This document shows, piece by piece, positions 42,347 through 51,001 of a DNA stretch of 64,000 bases. Below the pieces are notes generated by a model. The model had not been told where the DNA came from, ran no database searches, and saw only the letters and a program-made list of their open reading frames with translations. The stretch is from NCBI RefSeq assembly GCF_900113015.1, contig NZ_FONV01000003.1, positions 620,001-684,000 of the forward strand, in the 5' to 3' direction. The stretch comes from Actinoplanes philippinensis. GTDB lineage: Bacteria > Actinomycetota > Actinomycetes > Mycobacteriales > Micromonosporaceae. Position numbers and translations under genes: made by a program. How positions within the stretch are numbered: the stretch's first letter is position 1; each line of letters opens with the position of its first letter.

Positions 42347-43966
42347 TCAGTGCCGGAATCCGCCCACCAGGGTGGTCAGGTCGCCGGCGAGGCGGGTCAG
42401 GTCGGCGGCGGCCTGCTGGGTGGCGCGGGCGCCGTCGGCGGTCGCGGTGGCGACCTCGGCGACGCCGGAGACGGTACGGGCGACGTCCCCGCTGCTGGTG
42501 GCGGCGTCGGCGACGGACCGGCTCATCTCGCCGGTGGTGGCGGTCTGCTCCTCGACCGCCGACGCGATCGTGGTGGTGTAGTCGCCGATCCGCTGGATGA
42601 CGTGGGTGATCTCGCCGATGGCGGTGGCCGCCGAGCCGCTGGACTCCTGGATGGCCCCGATCCGGCCGGTGATCTCCTCGGTGGCCTTGGCGGTCTGCTG
42701 GGCCAGCTCCTTGACCTCGCCGGCCACGACGGCGAAGCCTTTGCCGAGCTCTCCGGCGCGGGCGGCCTCGATGGTGGCGTTGAGCGCGAGCAGGTTGGTC
42801 TGCTCGGCGATGCTGGTGATCAGCCGTACCACGTCGCCGATCTCCGCACTGGCGGCGCCGAGCTCGGCGACCTGGTTGTTGGTGCGTTCGGCGACGGCCA
42901 TGCCCTCCTGGGCGACGCGGGCGGCGTCGGCGGCGTTGGAGGCGATCTCGGTGATGGAGGCGCTCATCTCCTCGGCGCCGGCGGCGATGGACTGGACGCC
43001 GTGGTTGACGTTCTCGCTGGCGGCGCTGGCCGCGCCGGCCTTGTCGGCGACGTCGGCCGCGCCGGCCTGAAGCTGCGCGCTGACGGTGGACAGCTCCTCG
43101 GAGGCGCTGGCGAGGGTGACCGCGGAGCCGCCGATGGTGCTGACCGTCTCGCGGAGGCGGGTGACGGCGGCGTCGAGGGCGCGGCCCATCCGGCCGGGCT
43201 CGTCGCGGCTGGTGAGACCGGTGTGCCGGGTGAGGTCGCCGTCGGCGAGGCCCTCGCAGACGACGGTGACGCTTCTCAGGGAGCGGACGATGCCGCGGGC
43301 GACCAGGACGCCGAGCGCGAGGGCGCCGGCGATGCCCACGACGAGCAGCGCTATCGCTTCGAGACGGCTGGTCTCGTACGCCGATCGGGCCTTCTGGGCG
43401 GAGGCGGCGGCCGCGGCGTTCTCGGTGGCGTCGATCTCGCCGATCTGCTTGCGGATCTCGGTCATCAGCGGGGTGACCTGCTGGTCGCGGATGGTGCCCC
43501 AGGCCGCGATCCGGTTGCGCCGCGAGGTGGGGATGAGCTGCTCGTGGGCGATGGTGATGTATTTCTGCCAGCCGTCCTTCACGGCCGTGACCAGCTCCGC
43601 CGACGCGGCCGGTTCGGTGGCCTCGTAGGCGGCCATCGCCGCGGCGACCTCCTCGAGGTCCTTCGCGAACGCCGCCTCGTACTTGTCCTTGACCGCCGCG
43701 TCCGGGTAGACGACGTGGCCGACCAGGTCGATCCGGGACTGGTTGATCCACGCCTTGAGCTCGCCGAGGGCGGACGCGCCGACCACGTTGCTGCGGTAGA
43801 TCGACTGCGCGGAGTCGCTGGCCGAGGCGAGCGCGTTCAGTCCGAGAACGCCGATCAGCAGCGCGATCACCGCGGCCACCGTGATCGCGGTCATGATCTT
43901 GAGGTTCACGCTGAGGTCGGCCCAGAAACGCCGGCCACCGGCCACATCCGCCACTTCGCTCACCAT
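42347..43966 (-). CDS. Methyl-accepting chemotaxis protein
   Basis: 539 residues from the ATG at 43966 with GGGGAGGAC upstream. Membrane helix about 24-46, a four-helix-bundle-type sensor (about 47-200), a second membrane helix ([20 protein letters not shown]), a HAMP domain, and a signalling domain whose hairpin tip is [20 protein letters not shown]. It should sense an extracellular ligand or redox state and signal to CheA. In many non-gliding actinomycetes such receptors are linked to flagellated spores (Actinoplanes) or to other outputs. First gene of the operon with the 91-residue and GAF genes. Confidence 0.95.
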   Translation of the reverse strand: MVSEVADVAGGRRFWADLSVNLKIMTAITVAAVIALLIGVLGLNALASASDSAQSIYRSNVVGASALGELKAWINQSRIDLVGHVVYPDAAVKDKYEAAFAKDLEEVAAAMAAYEATEPAASAELVTAVKDGWQKYITIAHEQLIPTSRRNRIAAWGTIRDQQVTPLMTEIRKQIGEIDATENAAAAASAQKARSAYETSRLEAIALLVVGIAGALALGVLVARGIVRSLRSVTVVCEGLADGDLTRHTGLTSRDEPGRMGRALDAAVTRLRETVSTIGGSAVTLASASEELSTVSAQLQAGAADVADKAGAASAASENVNHGVQSIAAGAEEMSASITEIASNAADAARVAQEGMAVAERTNNQVAELGAASAEIGDVVRLITSIAEQTNLLALNATIEAARAGELGKGFAVVAGEVKELAQQTAKATEEITGRIGAIQESSGSAATAIGEITHVIQRIGDYTTTIASAVEEQTATTGEMSRSVADAATSSGDVARTVSGVAEVATATADGARATQQAAADLTRLAGDLTTLVGGFRH

Positions 43967-44279
43967 GTCCTCCCCTGTCCTGATGGCGCGCATTGCCCGC
44001 ATTACTCAGGTCGGCAGCCCCCGGCAACCTCTGAGCACCCATCCGGCCCGGCGAGGACAGGGACAACGGACCTTGAGGATCAAGACCCAGGGTGGTACGG
44101 GTGACCCGGTCCCGCCGAAGCCGAGGCCGTCCCGCCTGCCCCGCGCGGCGACGTCCGCGTCGCCTCCCGATCGCTGGGCCCCGGCGGCTCGTGCATGCCC
44201 GGCACGGCCCACCGCCGGCACACGCGCGGAGGCACCTCGGGGACGTTACCGGGGAGACGGCCCGGGTAGTCGCCACTGC
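43967..44279. other. 313-bp divergent intergenic region, MCP versus hemerythrin
   Basis: It should contain the promoters of the divergent MCP and hemerythrin genes. No repeat, hairpin or small ORF with a convincing start was seen. Confidence 0.6.
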
Positions 44280-44846
44280 ATGACCACGGTGCAGAAGGAA
44301 CAGGATGTCATCGAGCTGCTGCTCAGCCAGCACCAGCAGATCAAGGCCCTCTTCACCCGGGTGAACCAGTCCACCGGGGAGCAGAAGCGGGACGCCTTCC
44401 ACGAGCTGACCCGGCTGCTCGCGGTGCACGAGAGCGCCGAGGAGCAGGTGGTCCACCCGGCGGCCCGCGACGACGCCGGGGACGCGGTCGTGGAGGCGCG
44501 CCTCGAGGAGGAGAACATGGCCAAGCGCGCCCTCGCCGACCTCTACGACCTGGGCGTCGACTCACCGGACTTCGACGTGCGGTTCGCCGGGTTCGAGGCC
44601 GCGGTGCTCAGCCACGCCCTGCACGAGGAGCAGGAGGAGTTCCCGCAGCTGCGCACGAAGACCGACCCGGACCGGCTGATCCGGATGGCGGGAGCGGTCC
44701 GCGCCGCCGAGGCCGTCTCGCCGACCCGCCCGCACCCGAACGCCGGCGAGAACCCGGTCGCCAACCTGATCGCCGGGCCGCCGCTGGCGATCTTCGACAA
44801 GGCCCGCGACGCCGTCCGGGACTGGCGGCAGTCGCACAACGACTGA
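44280..44846 (+). CDS. Hemerythrin/HHE-domain protein
   Basis: 188 residues from the ATG at 44280. Hemerythrin-type motifs: LLLSQHQQIKALFTRV, AVHESAEEQVVHPAAR and LSHALHEEQEEFPQL give the His/Glu ligands of a di-iron site. The C-terminal about 50 residues are outside the domain. HHE proteins handle oxygen, nitric oxide or iron-sulfur repair. Divergent from the chemoreceptor operon, which hints at a redox or oxygen theme but does not prove it. Convergent with the next gene, with a hairpin at the junction. Confidence 0.92.
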   Translation: MTTVQKEQDVIELLLSQHQQIKALFTRVNQSTGEQKRDAFHELTRLLAVHESAEEQVVHPAARDDAGDAVVEARLEEENMAKRALADLYDLGVDSPDFDVRFAGFEAAVLSHALHEEQEEFPQLRTKTDPDRLIRMAGAVRAAEAVSPTRPHPNAGENPVANLIAGPPLAIFDKARDAVRDWRQSHND

Positions 44847-44891
44847 CGGTCTCACGCCGCCCGGCGCGCAGGCGCGGGGTGGCGTGACCGT
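44846..44891. terminator. Hairpin at the hemerythrin/membrane-protein convergence
   Basis: ACGGTCTCACGCC (44846-44858) can pair with GGCGTGACCGT (44881-44891) with a 2-nt bulge, loop 22 nt that itself is GC-rich. It starts at the hemerythrin stop and lies within the end of the convergent gene. Confidence 0.45.
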
Positions 44892-45349
44892 GTCTGATCA
44901 GAAGTGGCCGCCTGCGGGCGCACCCGCTGCCCGGAGGAGATGTGCCGGACCGCGGGCGTGATCCGCAGCCGCCGCAGCAGCGGGGCGAACGGGTCGCCGA
45001 AGGTGCGGGCCGCCGTGTTGAGCAGCAGCGCGGCCGCCACCATGCCGACCGCGGGCATCCCCACCAGCAGGGCGATCACGGAGATGACCAGGCCGCCCCA
45101 GACCATCACCCGCAGGCCCACGTCGGCGACCGGGATGCCGCTGGGCCGCTGCCTGGTCCAGACCGGCAGGAACGACGAGGCGAGCGCCAGGGTCACCGCG
45201 CCCAGCACGGCCGCCACGGTGAGGAACACCTGCGGCCAGTCGTAGTGGCGGCCGAGCGCGTAGCCGCCCGACAACACCACCCCGAACCACACCTTGGCGA
45301 GCGCCCAGCGGCCGAAACGGATCAGCGGATCCTCGGTAGGCGTCGACAT
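44852..45349 (-). CDS. Small membrane protein, unknown function
   Basis: 165 residues from the ATG at 45349 with GGAG upstream. Three to four hydrophobic stretches (ALAKVWFGVVLSGGYALGRH; VFLTVAAVLGAVTLALASSF; VMVWGGLVISVIALLVGMPA; VGMVAAALLLNTAARTF), then a charged C-terminal tail rich in Arg/Thr/Gln. No family recognised and no operon partner; its 3' end nearly meets the hemerythrin stop. Confidence 0.75.
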   Translation of the reverse strand: MSTPTEDPLIRFGRWALAKVWFGVVLSGGYALGRHYDWPQVFLTVAAVLGAVTLALASSFLPVWTRQRPSGIPVADVGLRVMVWGGLVISVIALLVGMPAVGMVAAALLLNTAARTFGDPFAPLLRRLRITPAVRHISSGQRVRPQAATSDQTRSRHPAPARRAA

Positions 45350-45443
45350 GCGCACTCCAGCCGTACACGATCCACGGACGGGCGGTGAACAACACCCTAC
45401 CTTCCGTGACCGCACTGCGGGAGGTGAGCCGCGCGCCGGATGA

Positions 45444-46265
45444 TCAGGGCAGGCCGAAGGCGGCCCGGAACTCGTCGCGGACCGTCTCGCGCCGGTCCAG
45501 GATCGCGAAGACCACCCGGTCGAACCACGGCGCGTCGCCGAGCGCCGCGGCGAAGACGGCGGCCACCTCCGCCGGATCGTTGCCGAACACGCCGCAGCCC
45601 CACGCGCCGAGCACCAGCTCACGGCAGCCGTGCGCGGCGGCGACCCGCAGCACCCGGGCGGCCCGCCGGGCGAGCGCGCCGGACACCTCCGGCAGCAGTG
45701 CGGGCTGGTCGCGGACGATCATCGCCCGGTTCGGCGCGGCCGAGGTCAGGAACGAGACGAGGTACGGCCGGGCGAGCAGCCGCCCGCGGTCGTCACGGAA
45801 CACCGGCACCGCCGGCGACCAGATGACCCGGTCGGTGTAGAGCAGGCCGCGGTCCGCCCGGTGGAAGGCGTAGAAGTCACCGGCCGCCCGCAGCGAGGGG
45901 TAGATCGCCGAGGCCCGGGCGATGCTCTCCTCCTGCGCCTGGGCGCCGTTGAGGAACCCGCCTCCGGGGTTGCGCGCCGACGCGAAGTTCAGGCAGGCCA
46001 CCCCGTCGTGCTCGGCGGCCAGCCGGCGGCAGGCGTCGAGACTGCTCTCCCCGGTCACCTCGACGACGAGCGGCCCGGTCGCGGCCACCGGTCGATCGAG
46101 GGCGTCCCCGGGCAGGTACAGCCGGGTGCCCCGGACCGCGCCGGCGACCGCCCCGGAGATGTCGACCGCGCCGTCCGGGCCGTCGTAGCTCCCGCGCTCC
46201 ACGATGGAGATCGTCTCGTGGGCGATGGCCCGTAGTCTTCCGCTCACCCCTCGATCATGGCGCAT
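45444..46265 (-). CDS. TIGR02452/PARG-like ADP-ribose glycohydrolase family protein
   Basis: 273 residues from the ATG at 46265 (a GTG at 46247 is an alternative). A macrodomain-like fold carrying the PARG-type catalytic signature: LNFASARNPGGGFLNGAQAQ immediately followed by EESIARAS, that is GGG...QEE with the catalytic Glu. Bacterial PARG-like enzymes remove ADP-ribose from proteins or nucleic acids; related TIGR02452 proteins occur in DNA-modification and anti-phage contexts. No ADP-ribosyltransferase partner is next to it. It is divergent from the membrane gene at 46301. The substrate must be tested. Confidence 0.85.
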   Translation of the reverse strand: MRHDRGVSGRLRAIAHETISIVERGSYDGPDGAVDISGAVAGAVRGTRLYLPGDALDRPVAATGPLVVEVTGESSLDACRRLAAEHDGVACLNFASARNPGGGFLNGAQAQEESIARASAIYPSLRAAGDFYAFHRADRGLLYTDRVIWSPAVPVFRDDRGRLLARPYLVSFLTSAAPNRAMIVRDQPALLPEVSGALARRAARVLRVAAAHGCRELVLGAWGCGVFGNDPAEVAAVFAAALGDAPWFDRVVFAILDRRETVRDEFRAAFGLP

Positions 46266-46300
46266 ACGCCGCCGGTCGTATCCGGCGCTACGCCCTGGAC

Positions 46301-47071
46301 ATGACGACGCCGGTCCGCGGGGCGGCGGATGATCCGGGCATGAGAAAGCCGGCGGAGGTCACGGCGTACGCCATCGGTCTGGTGTTGATCGTGTCCGGGA
46401 TCGTGCACCTCGGGGTGTTCCTCGCCGACGACGTGCCGTGGAGCGGGCCGGTGTCGTGGCGCAAGCCGGCCACCTTCGGGCTGTCGTTCGGCCTGACGCT
46501 GATCACGGTCGCCTGGATCACCCGCCCCCTGATCCTCGGGGACCGCGCACGGGCCTGGCTGCTGGGCGTCCTCACCGCCGACTGCGTGGTCGAGGTCGCC
46601 GGGATCACCCTGCAGGCGTGGCGCCGGGTACCGTCGCACTTCAACACCGAGACGCCGTTCGACCGGGGTGTGGCGATGATCCTCGCGGCCGGCGGGGCGG
46701 TGCTGGTGGCGACGCTCGGGGCGTACGCGGTGACGGCTCTGCGCGGCCGGATACGCGGGCCGGCCGACATGCGTCTCGCGGTGCGGGCCGGGTTCGCGCT
46801 GATGCTGGTCAGCCTGGCGAGCGGGGTCGCCATGGTGGCGCGCGGGACGGTCCTCTTCCGGACGGTGAGCCCGCAGGCGGCGTACGACGGTGGGGGTTTC
46901 CTGAAACCGGTGCACGGTGTCGCGCTGCACGCCGTGCTGGTGCTGCCGCTGCTGGCGGTGGTCCTGCGCGCGCTGGGCCGGGACGAGCGGGAGCGGCTGC
47001 GGATCGTCGCCGTCGCGAGCGTCCTCTACGGCGTGGCGACGGCCGCGGCCCTGGTCGTGTCCGTTACGTGA
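46301..47071 (+). CDS. Seven-helix membrane protein, unknown function
   Basis: 256 residues from ATG 46301 (ATG 46340 gives 243). Seven hydrophobic segments (AYAIGLVLIVSGIVHLGVFL; ATFGLSFGLTLITVAWITR; WLLGVLTADCVVEVAGI; AMILAAGGAVLVATLGAYAV; FALMLVSLASGVAMVA; ALHAVLVLPLLAVVLRAL; ASVLYGVATAAALVVSV). The conserved-looking His/Pro (SGIVHLGV; PVSWRKPATF) might bind a cofactor. No family recognised. The 5'-truncated ABC gene starts within 35 bp of its stop, so a deletion junction may lie here. Confidence 0.7.
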   Translation: MTTPVRGAADDPGMRKPAEVTAYAIGLVLIVSGIVHLGVFLADDVPWSGPVSWRKPATFGLSFGLTLITVAWITRPLILGDRARAWLLGVLTADCVVEVAGITLQAWRRVPSHFNTETPFDRGVAMILAAGGAVLVATLGAYAVTALRGRIRGPADMRLAVRAGFALMLVSLASGVAMVARGTVLFRTVSPQAAYDGGGFLKPVHGVALHAVLVLPLLAVVLRALGRDERERLRIVAVASVLYGVATAAALVVSVT

Positions 47072-47102
47072 TCTTGGGCATGACGCGCGTCACGCATCAC
47101 TG

Positions 47103-47747
47103 GTCAGCCATATAGACACGCTGCGCCTCGCCGCCGGCCTCGACACCCCCACCTCCGGCCGCGTGCTCGTCGACGGGCAGCCGGTCCGCAGCTTCGAGCC
47201 CCGCTGCGCCGTCGTCTTCCAGGAGCCGCGCCTGCTGCCGTGGCGCACGCTGGAACGCAACGTCGCCTACGGCCTGCCCCGCGGCACCGGCCGCGACCAC
47301 GCCCGCGAGGAGGTCGCGCACTGGCTCTCCGTCGTCGGGCTCGCCGACTTCGCCCGGCACCGGCCCCGCCAGGTCTCCGGCGGGATGGCCCAGCGGGCGG
47401 CGCTCGCCCGGGCGCTGGCCCGGCGGCCCGGCGTGCTGCTGATGGACGAGCCGTTCGCGGCGCTCGACGCGCTGACCCGGCTGCGGATGCAGGACCTGCT
47501 GGCCGAGGTGCAGCGCGAGGCCGGGACCACGGTGCTGCTGGTGACCCACGACGTCGACGAGGCTCTGCACCTGGCCGACCGGATCGTCCTGCTCGGCGCC
47601 CCGGACGACGGCGCCGCCTCGGTCCGGCTCGTGCTCGACGTGCCCGGCGCCCGCCCGCGCGACCGTGGCGACGCCGGTCTGGCCGCTCTCCGGTCCGCGC
47701 TGCTGGCCGAGCTCGGTGTCCGTACCCCCACCGCCGTCGTCTCCTGA
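47103..47747 (+). pseudogene. 5'-truncated ABC transporter ATPase (sulfonate/nitrate type), Walker A missing
   Basis: The readable protein begins inside the normal chain: ...TLRLAAGLDTPTSGRVLVDG corresponds to the residues just after Walker A (usually GPSGxGKSTLLRLIAGL). Downstream motifs are intact: Q-loop VFQEPRLLPWRT, signature VSGGMAQRAALARAL, Walker B VLLMDEPFAALD, H-loop VTHD. No ATG or GTG lies in frame before 47143, and without the P-loop the product could not bind ATP properly. The missing part is about 40-50 residues. It most resembles SsuB/TauB/NrtD-type ATPases. The frame is open for 190 codons upstream but that belongs to the neighbour. Probably a deletion relic. Confidence 0.85.
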
Positions 47748-47790
47748 ACCACCGCCCCACCGTGCGAAATCCCCCTGGAAGGACCCCGAT

Positions 47791-48799
47791 ATGAAGATCT
47801 TGCGCACCGTTGCCGTGGCGGCTGCCGCGACCGTGCTGCTGGCCGGTTGTGTGCAGGGTGAGGACACCCCCGCCGCGAACGCCGACGGCTCGAAGCCGGT
47901 GACGTTGCGGCTCGACTACGCCTACTACAACCCGGCGAGTCTGGTGCTGCGGGAGCAGAAATGGCTGGAGACCGAGCTGGCCGGCAAGGGGGTGACGGTC
48001 AGCTGGCAGCTGTCGGCGGGCAGCAACAAGGCCAACGAGGCGCTGCGGGCGGATGCCGTCGACGTCGGTTCGACGGCCGGCGCGGCGGCGCTGGTGGCCC
48101 GGGCGAACGGGTCGCCGATCAAGACGATCGACGTGTTCAGCCAGCCGGAGTGGGCGGCGATCGTGGTGCCGAAGGGGTCCACTGTCACGTCGGTGGCGCA
48201 GCTCAAGGGCAAGAGGATCGCGGCGACCAAGGGTACGGACCCCTACTTCTTCCTCCTGCAGGCGTTGGAACAGGCGGGACTGAAGCCGGCCGACGTGACC
48301 GTGACGAACCTGCAGCACGCGGACGGGAAGACGGACGGCGCTGGAGCGCGGTGACGTCGACGCGTGGGCCGGTCTGGACCCGTTGATGGCGACGTCCGAG
48401 GTGGACGCCGGGTCGAAGCTGATCTACCGGAACGTGGCGTTCAACTCGTACGGGGTGCTCAACGCGCGGGAGGCGTTCCTGGCCGAGCACCCGGATCTGG
48501 CGCAGTCGGTGGTGAACGCGTACGAGAAGGCACGGGCGTGGATCACCGCCAACCCGGATCAGGCGGTCGCCCTGTACGCCGGGGAGGCGAGGATCTCCGA
48601 GCCGGTGGCGAAGGCGGTGCTCACCGAGCGGACCGTGCTCGACATCGACCCGGTGCCCGGCGCGGCGCAGAAGGCGGTGTTCGAGAAGATCCTGCCGGTG
48701 CTGGTCGCCGACGCGAACGTGAAGAGCGAGGCCGACGCGCGGGCCGCGATCGACACGCTGTTCGAGCCGAAGTACGCGGCCGCCCGGGCCGTTTCGTGA
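47791..48799 (+). pseudogene. Frameshifted ABC substrate-binding lipoprotein (SsuA/TauA-like)
   Basis: Frame 1 (47791-48354, 187 residues) has lipobox LLAGC and an NMT1/SsuA-like fold (TLRLDYAYYNPASLVLREQK; GSNKANEALRADAVDVGS; FSQPEWAAIVVPKGSTV), ending abnormally as KTDGAGAR. The remainder (ERGDVDAWAGLDPLMATSEV... to AAARAVS) continues in another frame to 48799. The two join perfectly if one copy of a tandem ACGG-ACGG at 48331-48338 is removed (a 4-bp duplication). GGAAGGA precedes the ATG. It lies after the truncated ATPase and overlaps the permease by GTGA. Sequencing error is possible but the tandem duplication is a natural cause. Confidence 0.85.
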
Positions 48800-49542
48800 C
48801 GGTGCCGCGGATCGGCCGGGTCGCCGCCGGGGCGCTGCTCCCGGTGGCGCTCCTGGTCGCCTGGCAGCTGGTCGCGTCGGCGGGCGTCTACTCGGCGGCC
48901 CAGCTGCCGCCGCCCGGTGAGGTGCTGTCCGCCCTCGGTGAGCTGCTCCGGCGGGGCGAGCTGTGGCATCACGTGGCGATCAGCACGCAGCGGGTGCTGA
49001 TCGGGTTCGCCGTCGGGTCGGTGCTCGGGCTGACCCTGGGCGGGCTGGTCGGGTTGTCGCGAGCGGCGAACGCCGTCCTGTCGCCGACGGTGCAGGCGAT
49101 CCGGGCGGTGCCGTCGCTGGCGTGGGTGCCGTTGCTGCTGCTGTGGCTGGGCATCGGGGAGACCCCGAAGATCGTGCTGGTGGCGATCGGCGCGTTCTTC
49201 CCCGTCTACACCACCGTGTCCGCGGCGCTGTCGCACATCGACCCGCATCTGGTGGAGGTCGGCCGGGCGTACGGGCGGTCGGGGCTGTCGCTGCTCGGCA
49301 CCGTGCTGTTCCCGGCCGCAACGCCGGCGATCCTGTCGGGGCTGCGCCTCGGGCTGGCGCAGGGCTGGCTGTTCCTCGTCGCGGCGGAGCTGATCGCGTC
49401 GTCGATGGGGCTGGGTTTCCTGCTCATCGACAGTCAGAACACCGGGCGTACCGATGTGATGCTGCTGGCCGTCATCCTGCTGGCGCTGATCGGCAAGCTC
49501 AGCGACACGCTGCTGGGGCTGGTGCCGATCACCCCGTCCTGA
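48796..49542 (+). CDS. ABC transporter permease (SsuC/TauC-like), altered C-terminus
   Basis: 248 residues from GTG 48796, overlapping the binding-protein stop. Membrane helices VAAGALLPVALLVAWQLVAS, VLIGFAVGSVLGLTLGGLVG, VPLLLLWLGIGETPKIVLVA, and EAA loop LVEVGRAYGRSGLSLLGTVL match sulfonate/taurine/nitrate permeases. The end reads LIGKLSDTLLGLVPITPS, whereas homologues continue with a basic tail after GKxSD, so the last about 15 residues look replaced. With ATPase and binding protein disrupted, the importer probably does not work unless other components serve it. Confidence 0.82.
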   Translation: MTVPRIGRVAAGALLPVALLVAWQLVASAGVYSAAQLPPPGEVLSALGELLRRGELWHHVAISTQRVLIGFAVGSVLGLTLGGLVGLSRAANAVLSPTVQAIRAVPSLAWVPLLLLWLGIGETPKIVLVAIGAFFPVYTTVSAALSHIDPHLVEVGRAYGRSGLSLLGTVLFPAATPAILSGLRLGLAQGWLFLVAAELIASSMGLGFLLIDSQNTGRTDVMLLAVILLALIGKLSDTLLGLVPITPS

Positions 49543-49573
49543 TCGCCCGTGGACTGTCCGATGCGGAAACCGG

Positions 49574-50884
49574 TCAGGGGGCGAGGCGGAAGAGTTCGGC
49601 GTGGATCTGGCGGGCCGGGACCTTGAGCCGGCGCAGGCTGTCCAGGACGGCGCCGGTGAGGGCGGCCGGGCCGCAGACGTAGACGTCCCGGGAGGTGATG
49701 TCGGGGACGAGGGCGTGCAGGTTCGGCGGGGTGAACGGCTGGTTGGCGGCGGAGGTGCGGCCGGACAGCACGTGCAGGCGGGCGCCCTTCTCCCGGGCCA
49801 GGTTGCGCAGCTCGCCGAGCAGGACGGCGTCGGCGCCGGAACGGACCCGGTAGAGGACTGTCACGTCGCCGCTCAGGTTCGGGTCCTCGAGCAGCGAGCG
49901 GATCGGGGTGACGCCTATGCCGCCGGCGATGAGCAGGGTGGCCGTACCCCCGCGGTTGTCGATCGTGAAGGAGCCGTAAGGGCCCTCGGCGAAGACCCGC
50001 GCGCCGATCGGGAGGTCCCGCAGACCGGCGCTGGTGGTGCCGACACCCTTGGCGGTGAGCCGCAGCGAGCGGCCGTTCGGGGCCGCCGACAGGGAGAACG
50101 GGTTGACCTGCCACCAGCGGTTGTGGCCGGGGAAGCGCCACAGGAAGAACTGGCCCGCTTTCGCGCCGAGCAGGTGCAGGTCGCGGCCGGTGACATGGAC
50201 CGAGACGACGTCGTCGGACTCGGGCACCACGGCGGCGACCCGCATCCGGTGCCGGCTGTTGCGGATCAAGGGCACGATCAGGCGGTACGTGAGAAGCGCG
50301 CCCAGTGCGAACGCCCACAGCCCCCACCAGTAGATCCGCGTCAGCACGTTGAGGGTGAACGCGGTGCCCTCGTAGGCCTGGTGCACGATGCCGAGCACCA
50401 GGACCAGGTAGAGCAGCAGGTGGACGGCGTGCCAGGCCTCGTAGGAGAGGCGGCGCCGGGCGAACCGCACGGACAGCGCCACCACCAGCACGATCAGCGC
50501 CACCGCGATCAGCCCGAGCAGCACCGGGAGCTGTTTCGACAGGGTGAGCGCCGTGGCCGTGAACGACACCCGGTCGTAGCGGGCGAAGCCGAGGATCACG
50601 AACGCCGGATGCAGGACGGCCAGCCAGAAGACGGCGAACCCGGTCCAGCGGTGCCAGCCGGTGAGACGGTCCATGCCGATCGCCCGGTCCAGCAGCGGCA
50701 GCCGGGCCACCAGCAGCGCCTGCACGGTCATCGTGAACGCCAGGTAGAGGCCGAGCAGCCGGCCCGCCTGGCCGAACACGTTGTGGGCGGGCGGTCCGGC
50801 GATCAGGAACATCGCGTGGATCACCGCGAGGTTGACGACGAGGAACGTCCCGATCGCGGCACGCGCGACGAACGGCTGAGTCAC
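49574..50884 (-). CDS. Membrane flavin oxidoreductase (ferric reductase/FNR-like)
   Basis: 436 residues from GTG 50884. Five to six N-terminal membrane helices carry His residues typical of haem ligands (DRLTGWHRWTGFAVFWLAVLH; AWHAVHLLLYLVLVLGIVHQ). The C-terminal half is a ferredoxin-NADP reductase module: FAD region KAGQFFLWRFPGHNRWWQVN, then PFSLSAAP, and NADP part LLIAGGIGVTPIRSLLE and YVCGPAALTGAVLDSLRRLK. It transfers electrons across the membrane, for metal reduction or reductive metabolism. Acceptor unknown. Monocistronic. Confidence 0.9.
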   Translation of the reverse strand: MTQPFVARAAIGTFLVVNLAVIHAMFLIAGPPAHNVFGQAGRLLGLYLAFTMTVQALLVARLPLLDRAIGMDRLTGWHRWTGFAVFWLAVLHPAFVILGFARYDRVSFTATALTLSKQLPVLLGLIAVALIVLVVALSVRFARRRLSYEAWHAVHLLLYLVLVLGIVHQAYEGTAFTLNVLTRIYWWGLWAFALGALLTYRLIVPLIRNSRHRMRVAAVVPESDDVVSVHVTGRDLHLLGAKAGQFFLWRFPGHNRWWQVNPFSLSAAPNGRSLRLTAKGVGTTSAGLRDLPIGARVFAEGPYGSFTIDNRGGTATLLIAGGIGVTPIRSLLEDPNLSGDVTVLYRVRSGADAVLLGELRNLAREKGARLHVLSGRTSAANQPFTPPNLHALVPDITSRDVYVCGPAALTGAVLDSLRRLKVPARQIHAELFRLAP

Positions 50885-50958
50885 GGCGGTCTCCCCTGCT
50901 GAACCCCTGTCTTCAGCGGTGTACCGCGATCCTCGCCATCCGGTTCACGACAGGAGGC

Positions 50959-50997
50959 CGCCGCCCGCTCCCGGTTCACCCCCGGGAGCGGGCGGCG
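50959..50997 (-). terminator. Terminator after the sigma-partner gene
   Basis: 16-bp perfect stem CGCCGCCCGCTCCCGG (50959-50974) with CCGGGAGCGGGCGGCG (50982-50997), 7-nt loop, 5 bp beyond the minus-strand stop at 51002. Confidence 0.85.
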
Positions 50998-51001
50998 TGG
51001 G

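Noticed and set aside
41538..44456. A 972-codon minus-strand frame
   Set aside because: Only its last 170 codons are the GAF protein; the remainder is the opposite-register reading of the MCP gene with Arg/Gly-rich, non-homologous sequence.
48331..48338. Programmed frameshift in the binding-protein gene
   Set aside because: There is no slippery heptamer; a 4-bp tandem duplication explains the frame change, and the neighbouring ATPase is also damaged.
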